NCBI RefSeq assembly: GCF_003945765.1
Contig: NZ_CP027712.1
Span: 6,262,001 to 6,326,000, forward strand
Source of the DNA: Pseudomonas chlororaphis subsp. chlororaphis
Lineage (GTDB): Bacteria > Pseudomonadota > Gammaproteobacteria > Pseudomonadales > Pseudomonadaceae
Direction: 5' to 3'
Length of the DNA: 64,000 bases
Each line of letters opens with the position of its first letter. Within the stretch, counting starts at the first letter, position 1. The notes beneath the pieces were generated by a model that saw nothing but the letters and a program-made list of their open reading frames with translations, was not told the DNA's origin and made no database searches. Below are positions 26,663 through 34,203 of the stretch, piece after piece. Position numbers and translations under genes: made by a program.

Positions 26663-27826
26663 GTGAATACCTCCACCGCTTTTGCCGACTTCCGCAGTTA
26701 CCCGTTGATCAGCGCGTTGACCGCCGTACAAGCCCAGGCGGACCGTGTTCAGGTGCAGTGGGCCGACGGTCGCTCGAGCCCCTTTCATCATCAGTGGCTG
26801 CGCGACAACTGCCCCTGCGCGCACTGCGTCTACAGCGTGACCCGCGAGCAGGTTCTGGAGATCGTCGACGTCGCCGAAGACCTGGCCCCGGCCGCCAGCC
26901 GGATCGACGCCCAGGGCTGCCTGAGCATCGACTGGCAGGACGGCCACCTCAGCCGCTTCGATCCGGGTTGGCTGCGGGCCCACGCCTACGACGATGAAAG
27001 CCGCGCCGAGCGCCGCGCGCGTCGCCCGCACAGCCAACTGTGGGACAGCCGGCTGCAACTGCCGGTGTTCGAGTACCAGGCGCTGATGGAGGACCCGCAG
27101 GCGCTGTTGCAATGGTTGCTGGCAGTGCGCGACATCGGCCTGACGCAGGTCCGTGGGATGCCCACCGAACCGGGGTCGCTGGCCCAGGTCGCCAAGCGCA
27201 TCGCCTTTATCCGCGAGAGCAATTTTGGCGTGCTGTTCAACGTGCAATCCAAGGCCGACGCCGACAGCAACGCCTACACCGCCTTCAACCTGCCGTTGCA
27301 CACCGACTTGCCCACCCGCGAGTTGCAACCGGGCCTGCAGTTCCTGCACTGCCTGGTGAACGACGCCGAAGGCGGCGAAAGCATTTTTGTCGACGGTTTT
27401 GCCATCGCCGACGCCTTGCGCCGCGAAGACCCCGAGGCGTTTCGCGCGTTGTGCGAGATCCCCGTGGAGTTTCGCAACAAGGACCGCCACAGCGACTACC
27501 GCTGCCTGGCGCCGGTGATCGCCCTGGATGCGCTGGGCGAGGTCACGGAGATCCGCATGGCCAACTTCCTGCGCGGGCCATTCGAGGCCTCGGTGGACGA
27601 CATGCCCCGGCTCTACCGCGCTTATCGACGCTTTATCGCCATGACCCGCGAGCCGCGCTTTCGCCTGATCCAGCGCCTCAACCCGGGCGAGCTGTGGTGC
27701 TTCGATAACCGCCGCACCCTGCACGCGCGCAACGCCTTCGACCCCGCCACCGGCGCGCGGCATTTCCAGGGTTGCTACATCGACCGCGACGAGTTGCTGT
27801 CGCGGATCCTGGTGTTGCAGCGCTAG
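26663..27826 (+). CDS. Gamma-butyrobetaine dioxygenase
   Basis: 387 residues from a GTG start (CAGGAG 7 nt upstream). The N-terminal DUF971-like zinc domain (WLRDNCPCAHCVYS, about 45-58) is followed by the Fe(II)/2-oxoglutarate jelly roll, with the iron motif LHTDLP (about 212-217), the distal His in NRRTLHARNAF and the 2-oxoglutarate Arg region GARHFQGCYID. It hydroxylates gamma-butyrobetaine to L-carnitine, so it extends the operon's substrate range one step upstream. It is 23 nt after cdhB and last in the operon. Confidence 0.9.
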   Translation: MNTSTAFADFRSYPLISALTAVQAQADRVQVQWADGRSSPFHHQWLRDNCPCAHCVYSVTREQVLEIVDVAEDLAPAASRIDAQGCLSIDWQDGHLSRFDPGWLRAHAYDDESRAERRARRPHSQLWDSRLQLPVFEYQALMEDPQALLQWLLAVRDIGLTQVRGMPTEPGSLAQVAKRIAFIRESNFGVLFNVQSKADADSNAYTAFNLPLHTDLPTRELQPGLQFLHCLVNDAEGGESIFVDGFAIADALRREDPEAFRALCEIPVEFRNKDRHSDYRCLAPVIALDALGEVTEIRMANFLRGPFEASVDDMPRLYRAYRRFIAMTREPRFRLIQRLNPGELWCFDNRRTLHARNAFDPATGARHFQGCYIDRDELLSRILVLQR

Positions 27827-27838
27827 ACCGCGTCGCGT

Positions 27839-27931
27839 CAATCGCGAGCAAGCTCGCTCCTACAGGTTCGCGTCGTAGCACGATGCTGGGTACGACATCG
27901 CCTCTGTAGGAGCGAGCTTGCTCGCGAAAAA
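27839..27931. repeat. REP pair, family B
   Basis: TCGCGAGCAAGCTCGCTCCT and the inverse TGTAGGAGCGAGCTTGCTCG lie immediately 3' of the carnitine operon. Confidence 0.85.
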
Positions 27932-27959
27932 ATCTCCCAGGCAGCACCTTTTTCCCAGA

Positions 27960-28110
27960 CAAAAAAAGACCCCGATCAAGCCGTGACAGGATCGGGGCAG
28001 AGGAGGTTTTCTGAGGAGCCGACACGAGGGTGACCAAACCTTCGATGACCGAGCTGGAATCCAGTGTGCCCAGTCGCCTTCAAGCCAAGTTAGCCGAAAA
28101 CGACCTGTTC
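27960..28110 (-). ncRNA. Candidate small RNA
   Basis: An orphan intrinsic terminator at 27961-27997 defines the 3' end. The preceding minus-strand sequence contains CTCAGAAAACCTCCTCTGCC, a CCTCCT run complementary to a Shine-Dalgarno sequence. Possible promoters are TTGTCG with TATGAA 16 bp downstream (RNA of about 130 nt), or a sigma-S-like GCACACT nearer the terminator (about 100 nt). The 5' end is uncertain. I cannot assign it to a named Pseudomonas sRNA by eye. Confidence 0.5.
27961..27997 (-). terminator. Strong intrinsic terminator facing left
   Basis: On the minus strand the stem CCCCGATC/GATCGGGG (8 bp, 12-nt loop) is followed by TCTTTTTTT. No annotated minus-strand gene precedes it within 1 kb, so it probably ends a small RNA. 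Confidence 0.75.
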
Positions 28111-28209
28111 ATAGGCATCCCGGCCATTGCGACAATTCGCCCTTGCCGACTGTCCGGGTGGCTACCAGAATCGGCTCACGACCACGCTCCCTGAACAAGG
28201 ATAAGAGTC

Positions 28210-28470
28210 ATGATGCACGCGGATCTGATTGACCAGGACGACCTGCTCGGCCAGCTGAGGGCCCTGGGTTTTGAAATGCCGGCCGGCGCCACGGCCGACC
28301 AGGCCTGCGAGTGTGCGGTGCGCGGCTTGAGCGATGCCCGGGCCAAGGCCCTCAAGGGCATGGTCGAGCAGATGCTCACCGGCAATGCCACCATCTTGCC
28401 GGCCGTGCGCCAGGCCATCGACAAACAACTGTTGCCGGCCCTGGCCCAATTCCAGAACAGCCGCGCCTGA
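28210..28470 (+). CDS. Conserved small hypothetical protein
   Basis: 86 residues, no signal peptide or membrane segment, predicted all-helical (DLLGQLRALGF, ARAKALKGMVEQML, LPAVRQAIDKQLLPAL). AAGGATAAG precedes two consecutive ATGs at 28210 and 28213, either of which may be used. I do not recognise the family. It lies upstream of the acetyltransferase gene by 62 bp, possibly co-transcribed. Confidence 0.65.
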   Translation: MMHADLIDQDDLLGQLRALGFEMPAGATADQACECAVRGLSDARAKALKGMVEQMLTGNATILPAVRQAIDKQLLPALAQFQNSRA

Positions 28471-28532
28471 GCCTTCGCCGGGAGCGGATCGCGGAGTAGA
28501 GTGCGGTGCCTGCACACCAAGGAGCCGCCCCC

Positions 28533-28979
28533 ATGATTCGAATCGAACCCTGCCAGCCAGCCCATCAAGCGGGCTGGCTGCCGTTGCGCCAGGCGCTGTG
28601 GCCCGACTGTCCGGCCGAGGAACACCGGGACGAAATCGCCAGTTTGCTGGACGACCCGCGGCGCTATATCAACCTGCTCGCTTATACCGCCGATGGGCAG
28701 CCAGTAGGGTTGGCCGAGGCTTCGTTGCGCCACGACTACGTGAACGGCACCGAGCATTCGCCGGTGGTGTTTCTGGAGGGTTTGTATGTCAGCGCCGAAC
28801 AGCGGCGCCAGGGCATTGCCGAACGACTGATCGATGCCGTCGCCCAATGGGGGCGGGATCAGGGCTGCGTGGAAATGGCTTCGGATACCGGCCTGGAAAA
28901 CCTGGTGAGCCAGACCGTGCACAAGGCGCTCGGTTTCGAGGAAACCGAGCGCGTCGTGTACTTCAGGAAAAGCCTGTGA
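28533..28979 (+). CDS. GNAT acetyltransferase, chromosomal AAC(6')-I-like
   Basis: 148 residues. The sequence follows the AAC(6')-I aminoglycoside acetyltransferase pattern from end to end: WLPLRQALWPDCPAEEH, DYVNGTEHSPVVFLEGLYV, the acetyl-CoA loop RRQGIAERL, ASDTGLENLVSQ and the ending ALGFEETERVVYFRK. Family members 6'-acetylate kanamycin-class drugs; activity and expression here are not shown. AAGGAG lies 8 nt before the ATG. Its stop abuts the gbdR stop with no gap (convergent). Confidence 0.8.
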   Translation: MIRIEPCQPAHQAGWLPLRQALWPDCPAEEHRDEIASLLDDPRRYINLLAYTADGQPVGLAEASLRHDYVNGTEHSPVVFLEGLYVSAEQRRQGIAERLIDAVAQWGRDQGCVEMASDTGLENLVSQTVHKALGFEETERVVYFRKSL

Positions 28980-30074
28980 TTACAGCCTGACGCTGGCGAA
29001 GGTCGATTCGTTGCGCGCCTGGCTCAGCGAGGACATCGGGCCAGCCAGCACCAGCGCCTGCGGAATCGGCATCATCGCCACCTGCTGGGCGGTGTTGGAG
29101 CCCACGCGTTCGTCACGCGGAGGAATGCCGAAGTACTCGCGGTAGCACTTGGAGAAGTGCGGCGTGGAGACAAAACCGCAGACCGAAGCCACTTCGATGA
29201 TCGACATCGGCGTCTGCTTGAGCAGTTGCCGGGCGCGGATCAGCCGCAGCTTCAGGTAGTAGCGCGATGGCGAGCAGTGCAGGTATTTCTGGAACAGCCG
29301 CTCCAGCTGGCGACGGGATACCGAAACGTAGACCGCCAGCTCGTCAAGGTCGATCGGCTCTTCCAGGTTGGCTTCCATCAGCGCAACGATTTCCTGCAGT
29401 TTCGGCTGGTTGGTGCCGAGCATGTGCTTGAGCGGCACGCGCTGGTGATCCTGCTCGTTGCGGATACGTTCGTAGACGAACATTTCCGAGATCGCCGCCG
29501 ACAGTTCACGGCCGTGATCGCGGCTGATCAGGTGCAGCATCATGTCCAGCGGCGCGGTGCCGCCGGAACTGGTGAAGCGGTTGCGGTCGAGGGTGAACAG
29601 ACGGGTGCTCATGGCCACCCGCGGGAAGGCTTCCTGCATCGAGGCCAGGCATTCCCAGTGCACGCTGCAATCGAAGCCGTCGAGCAGGCCGGCGCAGGCC
29701 AGGGCCCAACTGCCGGTGCAGACCGCGCCGAGACGGCGGGACTGGCGCGCCTGGCTTTGCAGCCACGACACATGTTCGCGGGTCACGGTGCGCTGGATGC
29801 CGATGCCGCCGCAGACGATCACGGTGTCCAGGGCCGGGGCTTTGTGCATGGAGGCGTCGGGGGTGATCTGCAGGCCATCACTGGCCCAGACCTGGCCGCC
29901 GTCGACGCTGAGGGTGGTCCAGCGATACAGCTCGCGGCCGGACAACTGGTTGGCCATGCGCAGCGGTTCGACCGCGGACGCCAGGGAAATCAGCGTGAAA
30001 TTGTCCAGCAGCAAAAAGCCGATGGATTGAGGCGCACGGTTCTGGGGTTGAGCCCCGGAGTTGAACGTCGTCAT
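28980..30074 (-). CDS. gbdR: Betaine/dimethylglycine-responsive activator
   Basis: 364 residues, GATase1-like AraC family. The N-terminal sensor domain contains IGFLLLDNFTLISLASAVEPLRMA. The C-terminal AraC domain has LAVYVSVSRRQLERLF and VASVCGFVSTPHFSKCYREYFG; about 40 residues follow it. In P. aeruginosa GbdR activates gbc, dgc, sox, cbc and plc genes in response to betaine or dimethylglycine (established). The upstream region has a good sigma-54 promoter, in line with the reported NtrC/CbrB control. Confidence 0.95.
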   Translation of the reverse strand: MTTFNSGAQPQNRAPQSIGFLLLDNFTLISLASAVEPLRMANQLSGRELYRWTTLSVDGGQVWASDGLQITPDASMHKAPALDTVIVCGGIGIQRTVTREHVSWLQSQARQSRRLGAVCTGSWALACAGLLDGFDCSVHWECLASMQEAFPRVAMSTRLFTLDRNRFTSSGGTAPLDMMLHLISRDHGRELSAAISEMFVYERIRNEQDHQRVPLKHMLGTNQPKLQEIVALMEANLEEPIDLDELAVYVSVSRRQLERLFQKYLHCSPSRYYLKLRLIRARQLLKQTPMSIIEVASVCGFVSTPHFSKCYREYFGIPPRDERVGSNTAQQVAMMPIPQALVLAGPMSSLSQARNESTFASVRL

Positions 30075-30170
30075 CGCGGTATCTCCTCACACAAAGCAGG
30101 TGATGGCCTCAGGCGGAGGCTCTTGTTATTGCCATCATTCTCACGCGGGAGACGGGCTTTGTGAGGACAG

Positions 30171-30186
30171 AGCAATTGCCATGCCT
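30171..30186 (-). promoter_or_regulatory. Sigma-54 promoter of gbdR
   Basis: Read toward gbdR the sequence is AGGCAT-GGCAA-TTGCT, matching the -24/-12 consensus TGGCAY-N5-TTGCW with the required GG and GC 10 bp apart. It lies about 97 bp before the gbdR start, giving a leader of about 85 nt. Activation by NtrC and CbrB is known for the P. aeruginosa gene; no clear enhancer site was found by eye. Confidence 0.65.
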
Positions 30187-30540
30187 AAAATTGAATGGCC
30201 ATTCAATAACTCCTGAAAACGACGTCGCGATGCGTCTATATAAGCCGTGCGCAATGTGCGGGTTATCAGTGTCGAATCGGCCTGGAAGGGCCCTGGCCCG
30301 GTGGCTGTGAGCAAATCGGTAGCACTTGTGGGAACGGCGAGAAACGTCCCGGGAAAAGAGTGTCACCGCAAGCACAGGTGGGCGCTCAGCCGAGGTCAGC
30401 GAAAAACCTGACCGATGGGCCTTGGGACTTACCTGTTTGCGACGCTCCAAAAGGTGGCGAGGGCGTCGCGGGGTGTTCAATTTATGAGCAGTGGGCTGGA
30501 AACAGGCGGTGGACTGCGCAGCAGTCCCGCTGTTAAAGCA
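30187..30540. other. gbdR upstream region / sdaB 3' flank
   Basis: No gene seen. It should hold the enhancer sites for the sigma-54 promoter. A hairpin GGACTGC-GCA-GCAGTCC at 30511-30527, 14 bp from the sdaB stop, may help end sdaB transcription but lacks a good T-tract. Confidence 0.4.
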
Positions 30541-31917
30541 TCAACACTCCACAGCGCTGACCGCCAAGCCGCCGCGGGATGTCTCCTTGTATTTGTCGTG
30601 CATGTCGGCGCCGGTATCGCGCATGGTGCGGATCACCCGGTCCAGGGAAATGAAGTGCTGGCCGTCGCCGCGCAGGGCCATTTGCGCGGCGTTGATGGCC
30701 TTCACAGCGGCAATCGCGTTGCGCTCGATGCACGGCACCTGCACCAGGCCGCCGACCGGGTCGCAGGTCAGGCCGAGGTTATGTTCCAGGCCGATTTCCG
30801 CGGCGTTGCACAACTGCTCCGGCGACGCCCCGAGAATCTCCGCCAGGCCGGCGGCGGCCATGGCGCAGGCGGAACCCACCTCGCCCTGGCAGCCGACTTC
30901 GGCGCCGGAGATCGAGGCGTTTTTCTTGCAGAGGATGCCCACCGCCGCCGCACCGAGGAAAAAGTCCACCACGTTGGCGTCGGTGACGTCCTCGCTGAAG
31001 CGCATGAAGTAATGCAGCACCGCCGGGATGATCCCCGCCGCGCCGTTGGTCGGCGCCGTCACCATGCGTCCGCCGGCGGCGTTTTCCTCGTTCACCGCCA
31101 GGGCGAACAGGTTGACCCACTCCATGGCGCTCAGGGTCGAGCCGATCACATTGGGTTTGTTCAATTCCTGCAGGCTGCGATGCAGCTTGGCCGCGCGGCG
31201 CCGCACATTGAGCCCGCCGGGCAGGATGCCTTCGTGTTTCAGGCCCTGCTCGACGCAATCCTGCATGGCCTGCCAGAGCTTCATCAGGCCGGCGCGGATC
31301 TCCTCCTCCGAACGCCAGACCTTCTCGTTGGCCATCATCAGTTCGGCCACCCGCAGGTTGTGCTTCTGGCACAGGCTCAGCAGCTCCACGGCGCTGGAGA
31401 AGTCATAGGGCAATTCGGTGCGATCCAGGTCCACCACGCCGCTGCTGGCCTGGGCCTGGTCGACGACAAAACCGCCGCCCACGGAATAATAGGTATCGCG
31501 GTGCAGCTCCCCGGAGTCGCCTTCGACCACCAGGGTCATGGCGTTGGGATGGAACGGCAGGTTCTCGTCGATCAGCAGCATGTCGCGCGCCCAGACGAAG
31601 GGAATCGGCAGGCGGTTGTCGAGCAGCAGGGTATTGGTTTCGCGCAGGGTCTCGATGCGACAGCCGATCTGCGACGGATCGATCGCATCCGGCCATTCGC
31701 CCATCAGCCCCATGATCACCGCGTTGTCGCTGCCATGGCCGATGCCGGTGGCCGACAGCGAACCGTAGAGCCGTACCTCGATGCGGCGCACCTGGCCCAG
31801 CAGGTCTTTCTCACGCAGGGCCTGGACGAACAGCGCCGCGGCGCGCATGGGTCCGACGGTGTGGGAACTGGAGGGGCCGATGCCGATTTTGAACAGGTCG
31901 AAAACACTGATAGCCAT
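30541..31917 (-). CDS. sdaB: L-serine dehydratase, single-chain iron-sulfur type
   Basis: 458 residues deaminating L-serine to pyruvate and ammonia. The N-terminal beta domain contains GIGPSSSHTVGPMRAA. The alpha domain contains the cysteines that bind the [4Fe-4S] cluster (CKKNASISGAEVGCQGEVGSACAMAAAG and DPVGGLVQVPC). The chain ends in Cys (SAVEC), matching the tail-in-mouth cysteine described for the Legionella enzyme. The start at 31917 has GAGGAG 11 nt upstream. It completes the route betaine to sarcosine to glycine to serine to pyruvate. Confidence 0.94.
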   Translation of the reverse strand: MAISVFDLFKIGIGPSSSHTVGPMRAAALFVQALREKDLLGQVRRIEVRLYGSLSATGIGHGSDNAVIMGLMGEWPDAIDPSQIGCRIETLRETNTLLLDNRLPIPFVWARDMLLIDENLPFHPNAMTLVVEGDSGELHRDTYYSVGGGFVVDQAQASSGVVDLDRTELPYDFSSAVELLSLCQKHNLRVAELMMANEKVWRSEEEIRAGLMKLWQAMQDCVEQGLKHEGILPGGLNVRRRAAKLHRSLQELNKPNVIGSTLSAMEWVNLFALAVNEENAAGGRMVTAPTNGAAGIIPAVLHYFMRFSEDVTDANVVDFFLGAAAVGILCKKNASISGAEVGCQGEVGSACAMAAAGLAEILGASPEQLCNAAEIGLEHNLGLTCDPVGGLVQVPCIERNAIAAVKAINAAQMALRGDGQHFISLDRVIRTMRDTGADMHDKYKETSRGGLAVSAVEC

Positions 31918-32343
31918 GACTGCGAAACTCCTCGATGAGCACACGCCGGGCGCCAAAACGCCCGGTGGCGAAGCTGCTACGCTCAAGCAGTAATCCGCCG
32001 AGATACGCGCATCATCAGGCTTTTGCAGTGTCGTTCGACGTCTCACACCGACTCACTCATGCTCACCAACGCCGTGGCCCGCCGACCTCCGGTTCTGGCC
32101 GTTTTTTTGCGGTTCAGATGGGCAAAAAGTGCTGAAAAAAGCTGTAAGCGACCTCACCGACACTGGATGCGACCCTCCCTGTACTGGATACGACGCACCC
32201 TGTAGGCGTCAGATTTTCACTGGTACATGATCAGTCTCGACTCGATTGCAAGGCACTGTGGTAGAGCTGTCCCACTCGCCCCAACCGCAACACTTATAAG
32301 TGCGGTCAGACACACCGCCAGAAAACACCCAGGAGTCCACCCC
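31918..32343. promoter_or_regulatory. sdaB/cbcX divergent control region
   Basis: 426 bp without a gene. Its main feature is the 21-bp direct repeat at 32162-32203 (separate entry). AGGAG before cbcX is the ribosome site. Confidence 0.5.
32162..32203 (-). promoter_or_regulatory. Two 21-bp direct repeats, putative GbdR operator
   Basis: ACTGGATGCGACCCTCCC and ACTGGATACGACGCACCC each continue with TGT and repeat with a 21-bp period. On the minus strand the half-sites read GTCGTATCCAGT and GTCGCATCCAGT. The site lies 141-182 bp from cbcX and about 245 bp from sdaB. It could serve either gene or both; the orientation matches sdaB by analogy with the gbcA and gbcB sites. Confidence 0.55.
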
Positions 32344-33291
32344 ATGAAAGGTTCCCCGTCGTTGTTGTTGGCCGCCATGCTGAGTCTGCCGCTTCTGGCG
32401 CACGCCGCAGAACCGGCGCAATGCAGCACCGTAAACTTCTCCGATGTCGGCTGGACCGACATCACCGTCACCACCGCGACCACCAGCGTCGTGCTCGATG
32501 CCCTTGGCTACAAGACCAAGACCACGATGATTTCCGTACCGGTGACCTACAAGTCCCTGGCCGACGGCAAGAACATGGACGTGTTCCTCGGCAACTGGAT
32601 GCCGACCATGGAAAACGACATCAAGCCCTACCGCGATGCCGGCACCGTGGAAACCATCCGCGCCAACCTGGAGAACGCCAAGTACACCCTGGCGGTCCCG
32701 GAAGAGCTGTACAACAAGGGCCTGAAGGATTTCGCCGACATCGCCAAGTTCAAGAAAGAACTGGACGGCAAGATCTACGGCATCGAGCCGGGCAACGACG
32801 GCAACCGCATGATCCAGAGCATGATCGACAAGAACGCCTTCGGCCTCAAGGACGCCGGCTTCAAGGTGGTCGAGTCCAGCGAGGCGGGCATGCTGTCCCA
32901 GGTCGAGCGCGCGCAACGGCGCAGCACCGCGGTGGTGTTCCTGGGCTGGGAACCGCATCCGATGAACACCCGTTTCAAGATGAAGTACCTGACCGGCGGC
33001 GACGATTTCTTCGGCCCCAACTACGGCCAGGCGACCATCTACACCAACACCCGCAAGGGCTACGCCGAGGAATGCAGCAACGTCGGTCAGTTGCTGAAGA
33101 ATCTGTCGTTCACCCTGAACATGGAAAGCACCCTGATGGGTAACGTCCTGGACGACAAGATGAAGCCCGAGGCGGCCGCCAAGGCCTGGCTGAAGAAAAA
33201 CCCCGAGGTACTCGATACCTGGCTCGCTGGCGTGACCACCATTGACGGAAAACCTGGCCTGGAGGCCGTGAAAGCCAAGCTTGCACAGTAA
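32344..33291 (+). CDS. cbcX: Choline-binding periplasmic protein
   Basis: 315 residues. The signal peptide is MKGSPSLLLAAMLSLPLLAHA (cut before AEP). It is an OpuAC/ChoX-type binding protein with VGWTDITVTTATTSVVLDALGY, FLGNWMPTMEND, GIEPGNDGNRMIQ and FLGWEPHPMN, which supply the tryptophan and tyrosine box for choline. It is paralogous to CaiX. The start at 32344 has AGGAG 8 nt upstream. A strong hairpin follows the stop, probably protecting this more abundant component's message. Confidence 0.94.
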   Translation: MKGSPSLLLAAMLSLPLLAHAAEPAQCSTVNFSDVGWTDITVTTATTSVVLDALGYKTKTTMISVPVTYKSLADGKNMDVFLGNWMPTMENDIKPYRDAGTVETIRANLENAKYTLAVPEELYNKGLKDFADIAKFKKELDGKIYGIEPGNDGNRMIQSMIDKNAFGLKDAGFKVVESSEAGMLSQVERAQRRSTAVVFLGWEPHPMNTRFKMKYLTGGDDFFGPNYGQATIYTNTRKGYAEECSNVGQLLKNLSFTLNMESTLMGNVLDDKMKPEAAAKAWLKKNPEVLDTWLAGVTTIDGKPGLEAVKAKLAQ

Positions 33292-33301
33292 GTCGCTTAT
33301 G

Positions 33302-33323
33302 CCGGGCGGGGTCGCCCGCCCGG
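33302..33323 (+). promoter_or_regulatory. Stable hairpin between cbcX and cbcW
   Basis: A perfect 9-bp stem CCGGGCGGG/CCCGCCCGG with loop GTCG starts 10 nt after the cbcX stop. It has only a short T run (GCTGTTT) and cbcW follows, so message stabilisation or partial termination is more likely than full termination. Confidence 0.65.
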
Positions 33324-33357
33324 GCTGTTTATTCCTTGCATGCGGACGTTCAATACC

Positions 33358-34203
33358 ATGCTCATTGATCAGAAAATCCCTTTAGGCCAGTACATCGCTG
33401 CCTTCGTCGAATGGTTGACGCAACACGGCGCCAACACATTCGATGCGATCGCATCGACCCTGGAAACGATGATCCACGGCGTGACGTTTGCGCTGACCTG
33501 GTTCAACCCACTGGCCTTGATCGGCCTGATTGCCTTGCTGGCGCACATCATTCAACGCAAATGGGGCCTGACCGCCTTCGTCGTGCTGTCCTTCCTGCTG
33601 ATCCTCAATCTGGGTTACTGGCAGGAAACCATGGAAACCCTGGCCCAGGTGCTATTCGCCACCCTGGTCTGCGTGCTCATTGGCGTGCCGTTGGGCATCG
33701 TCGCCGCGCATAAGCCGATGTTCTACACCATGATGCGTCCGGTGCTCGATCTGATGCAGACCGTACCGACCTTCGTTTACCTCATTCCTACCCTGACCCT
33801 GTTCGGTCTGGGCGTGGTACCAGGCCTGATTTCCACGGTGGTGTTCGCCATTGCCGCGCCGATCCGCCTGACCTACCTGGGCATCCGCGATGTACCACAA
33901 GAGTTGATGGACGCCGGCAAGGCCTTTGGCTGCTCCCGCCGTCAACTGTTGTCGCGTATCGAGCTGCCCCATGCCATGCCGAGCATCGCCGCCGGCATCA
34001 CCCAGTGCATCATGCTGTCGTTGTCGATGGTGGTGATCGCGGCCCTGGTGGGCGCCGACGGCCTGGGCAAACCCGTGGTCAACGCACTGAACACCGCCGA
34101 TATCGCCCTGGGCTTCGAAGCAGGCCTGGCAATCGTACTGCTGGCGATCATGCTCGACCGTATCTGCAAACAACCCGAAGCCAAAGTAGGGGGTGACGCA
34201 TGA
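33358..34203 (+). CDS. cbcW: Choline/betaine/carnitine ABC transporter permease
   Basis: 281 residues with about six membrane helices. The binding-protein-dependent permease loop is at GIRDVPQELMDAGKAFGCSRRQLLSRIELP (the EAA motif contacting the ATPase). The start MLIDQKIPLG at 33358 is chosen by family length; an in-frame ATG at 33340 is possible, and neither has a strong ribosome site. Overlaps cbcV by 4 nt. Serves CbcX, CaiX and BetX as shared core permease in P. aeruginosa. Confidence 0.93.
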   Translation: MLIDQKIPLGQYIAAFVEWLTQHGANTFDAIASTLETMIHGVTFALTWFNPLALIGLIALLAHIIQRKWGLTAFVVLSFLLILNLGYWQETMETLAQVLFATLVCVLIGVPLGIVAAHKPMFYTMMRPVLDLMQTVPTFVYLIPTLTLFGLGVVPGLISTVVFAIAAPIRLTYLGIRDVPQELMDAGKAFGCSRRQLLSRIELPHAMPSIAAGITQCIMLSLSMVVIAALVGADGLGKPVVNALNTADIALGFEAGLAIVLLAIMLDRICKQPEAKVGGDA

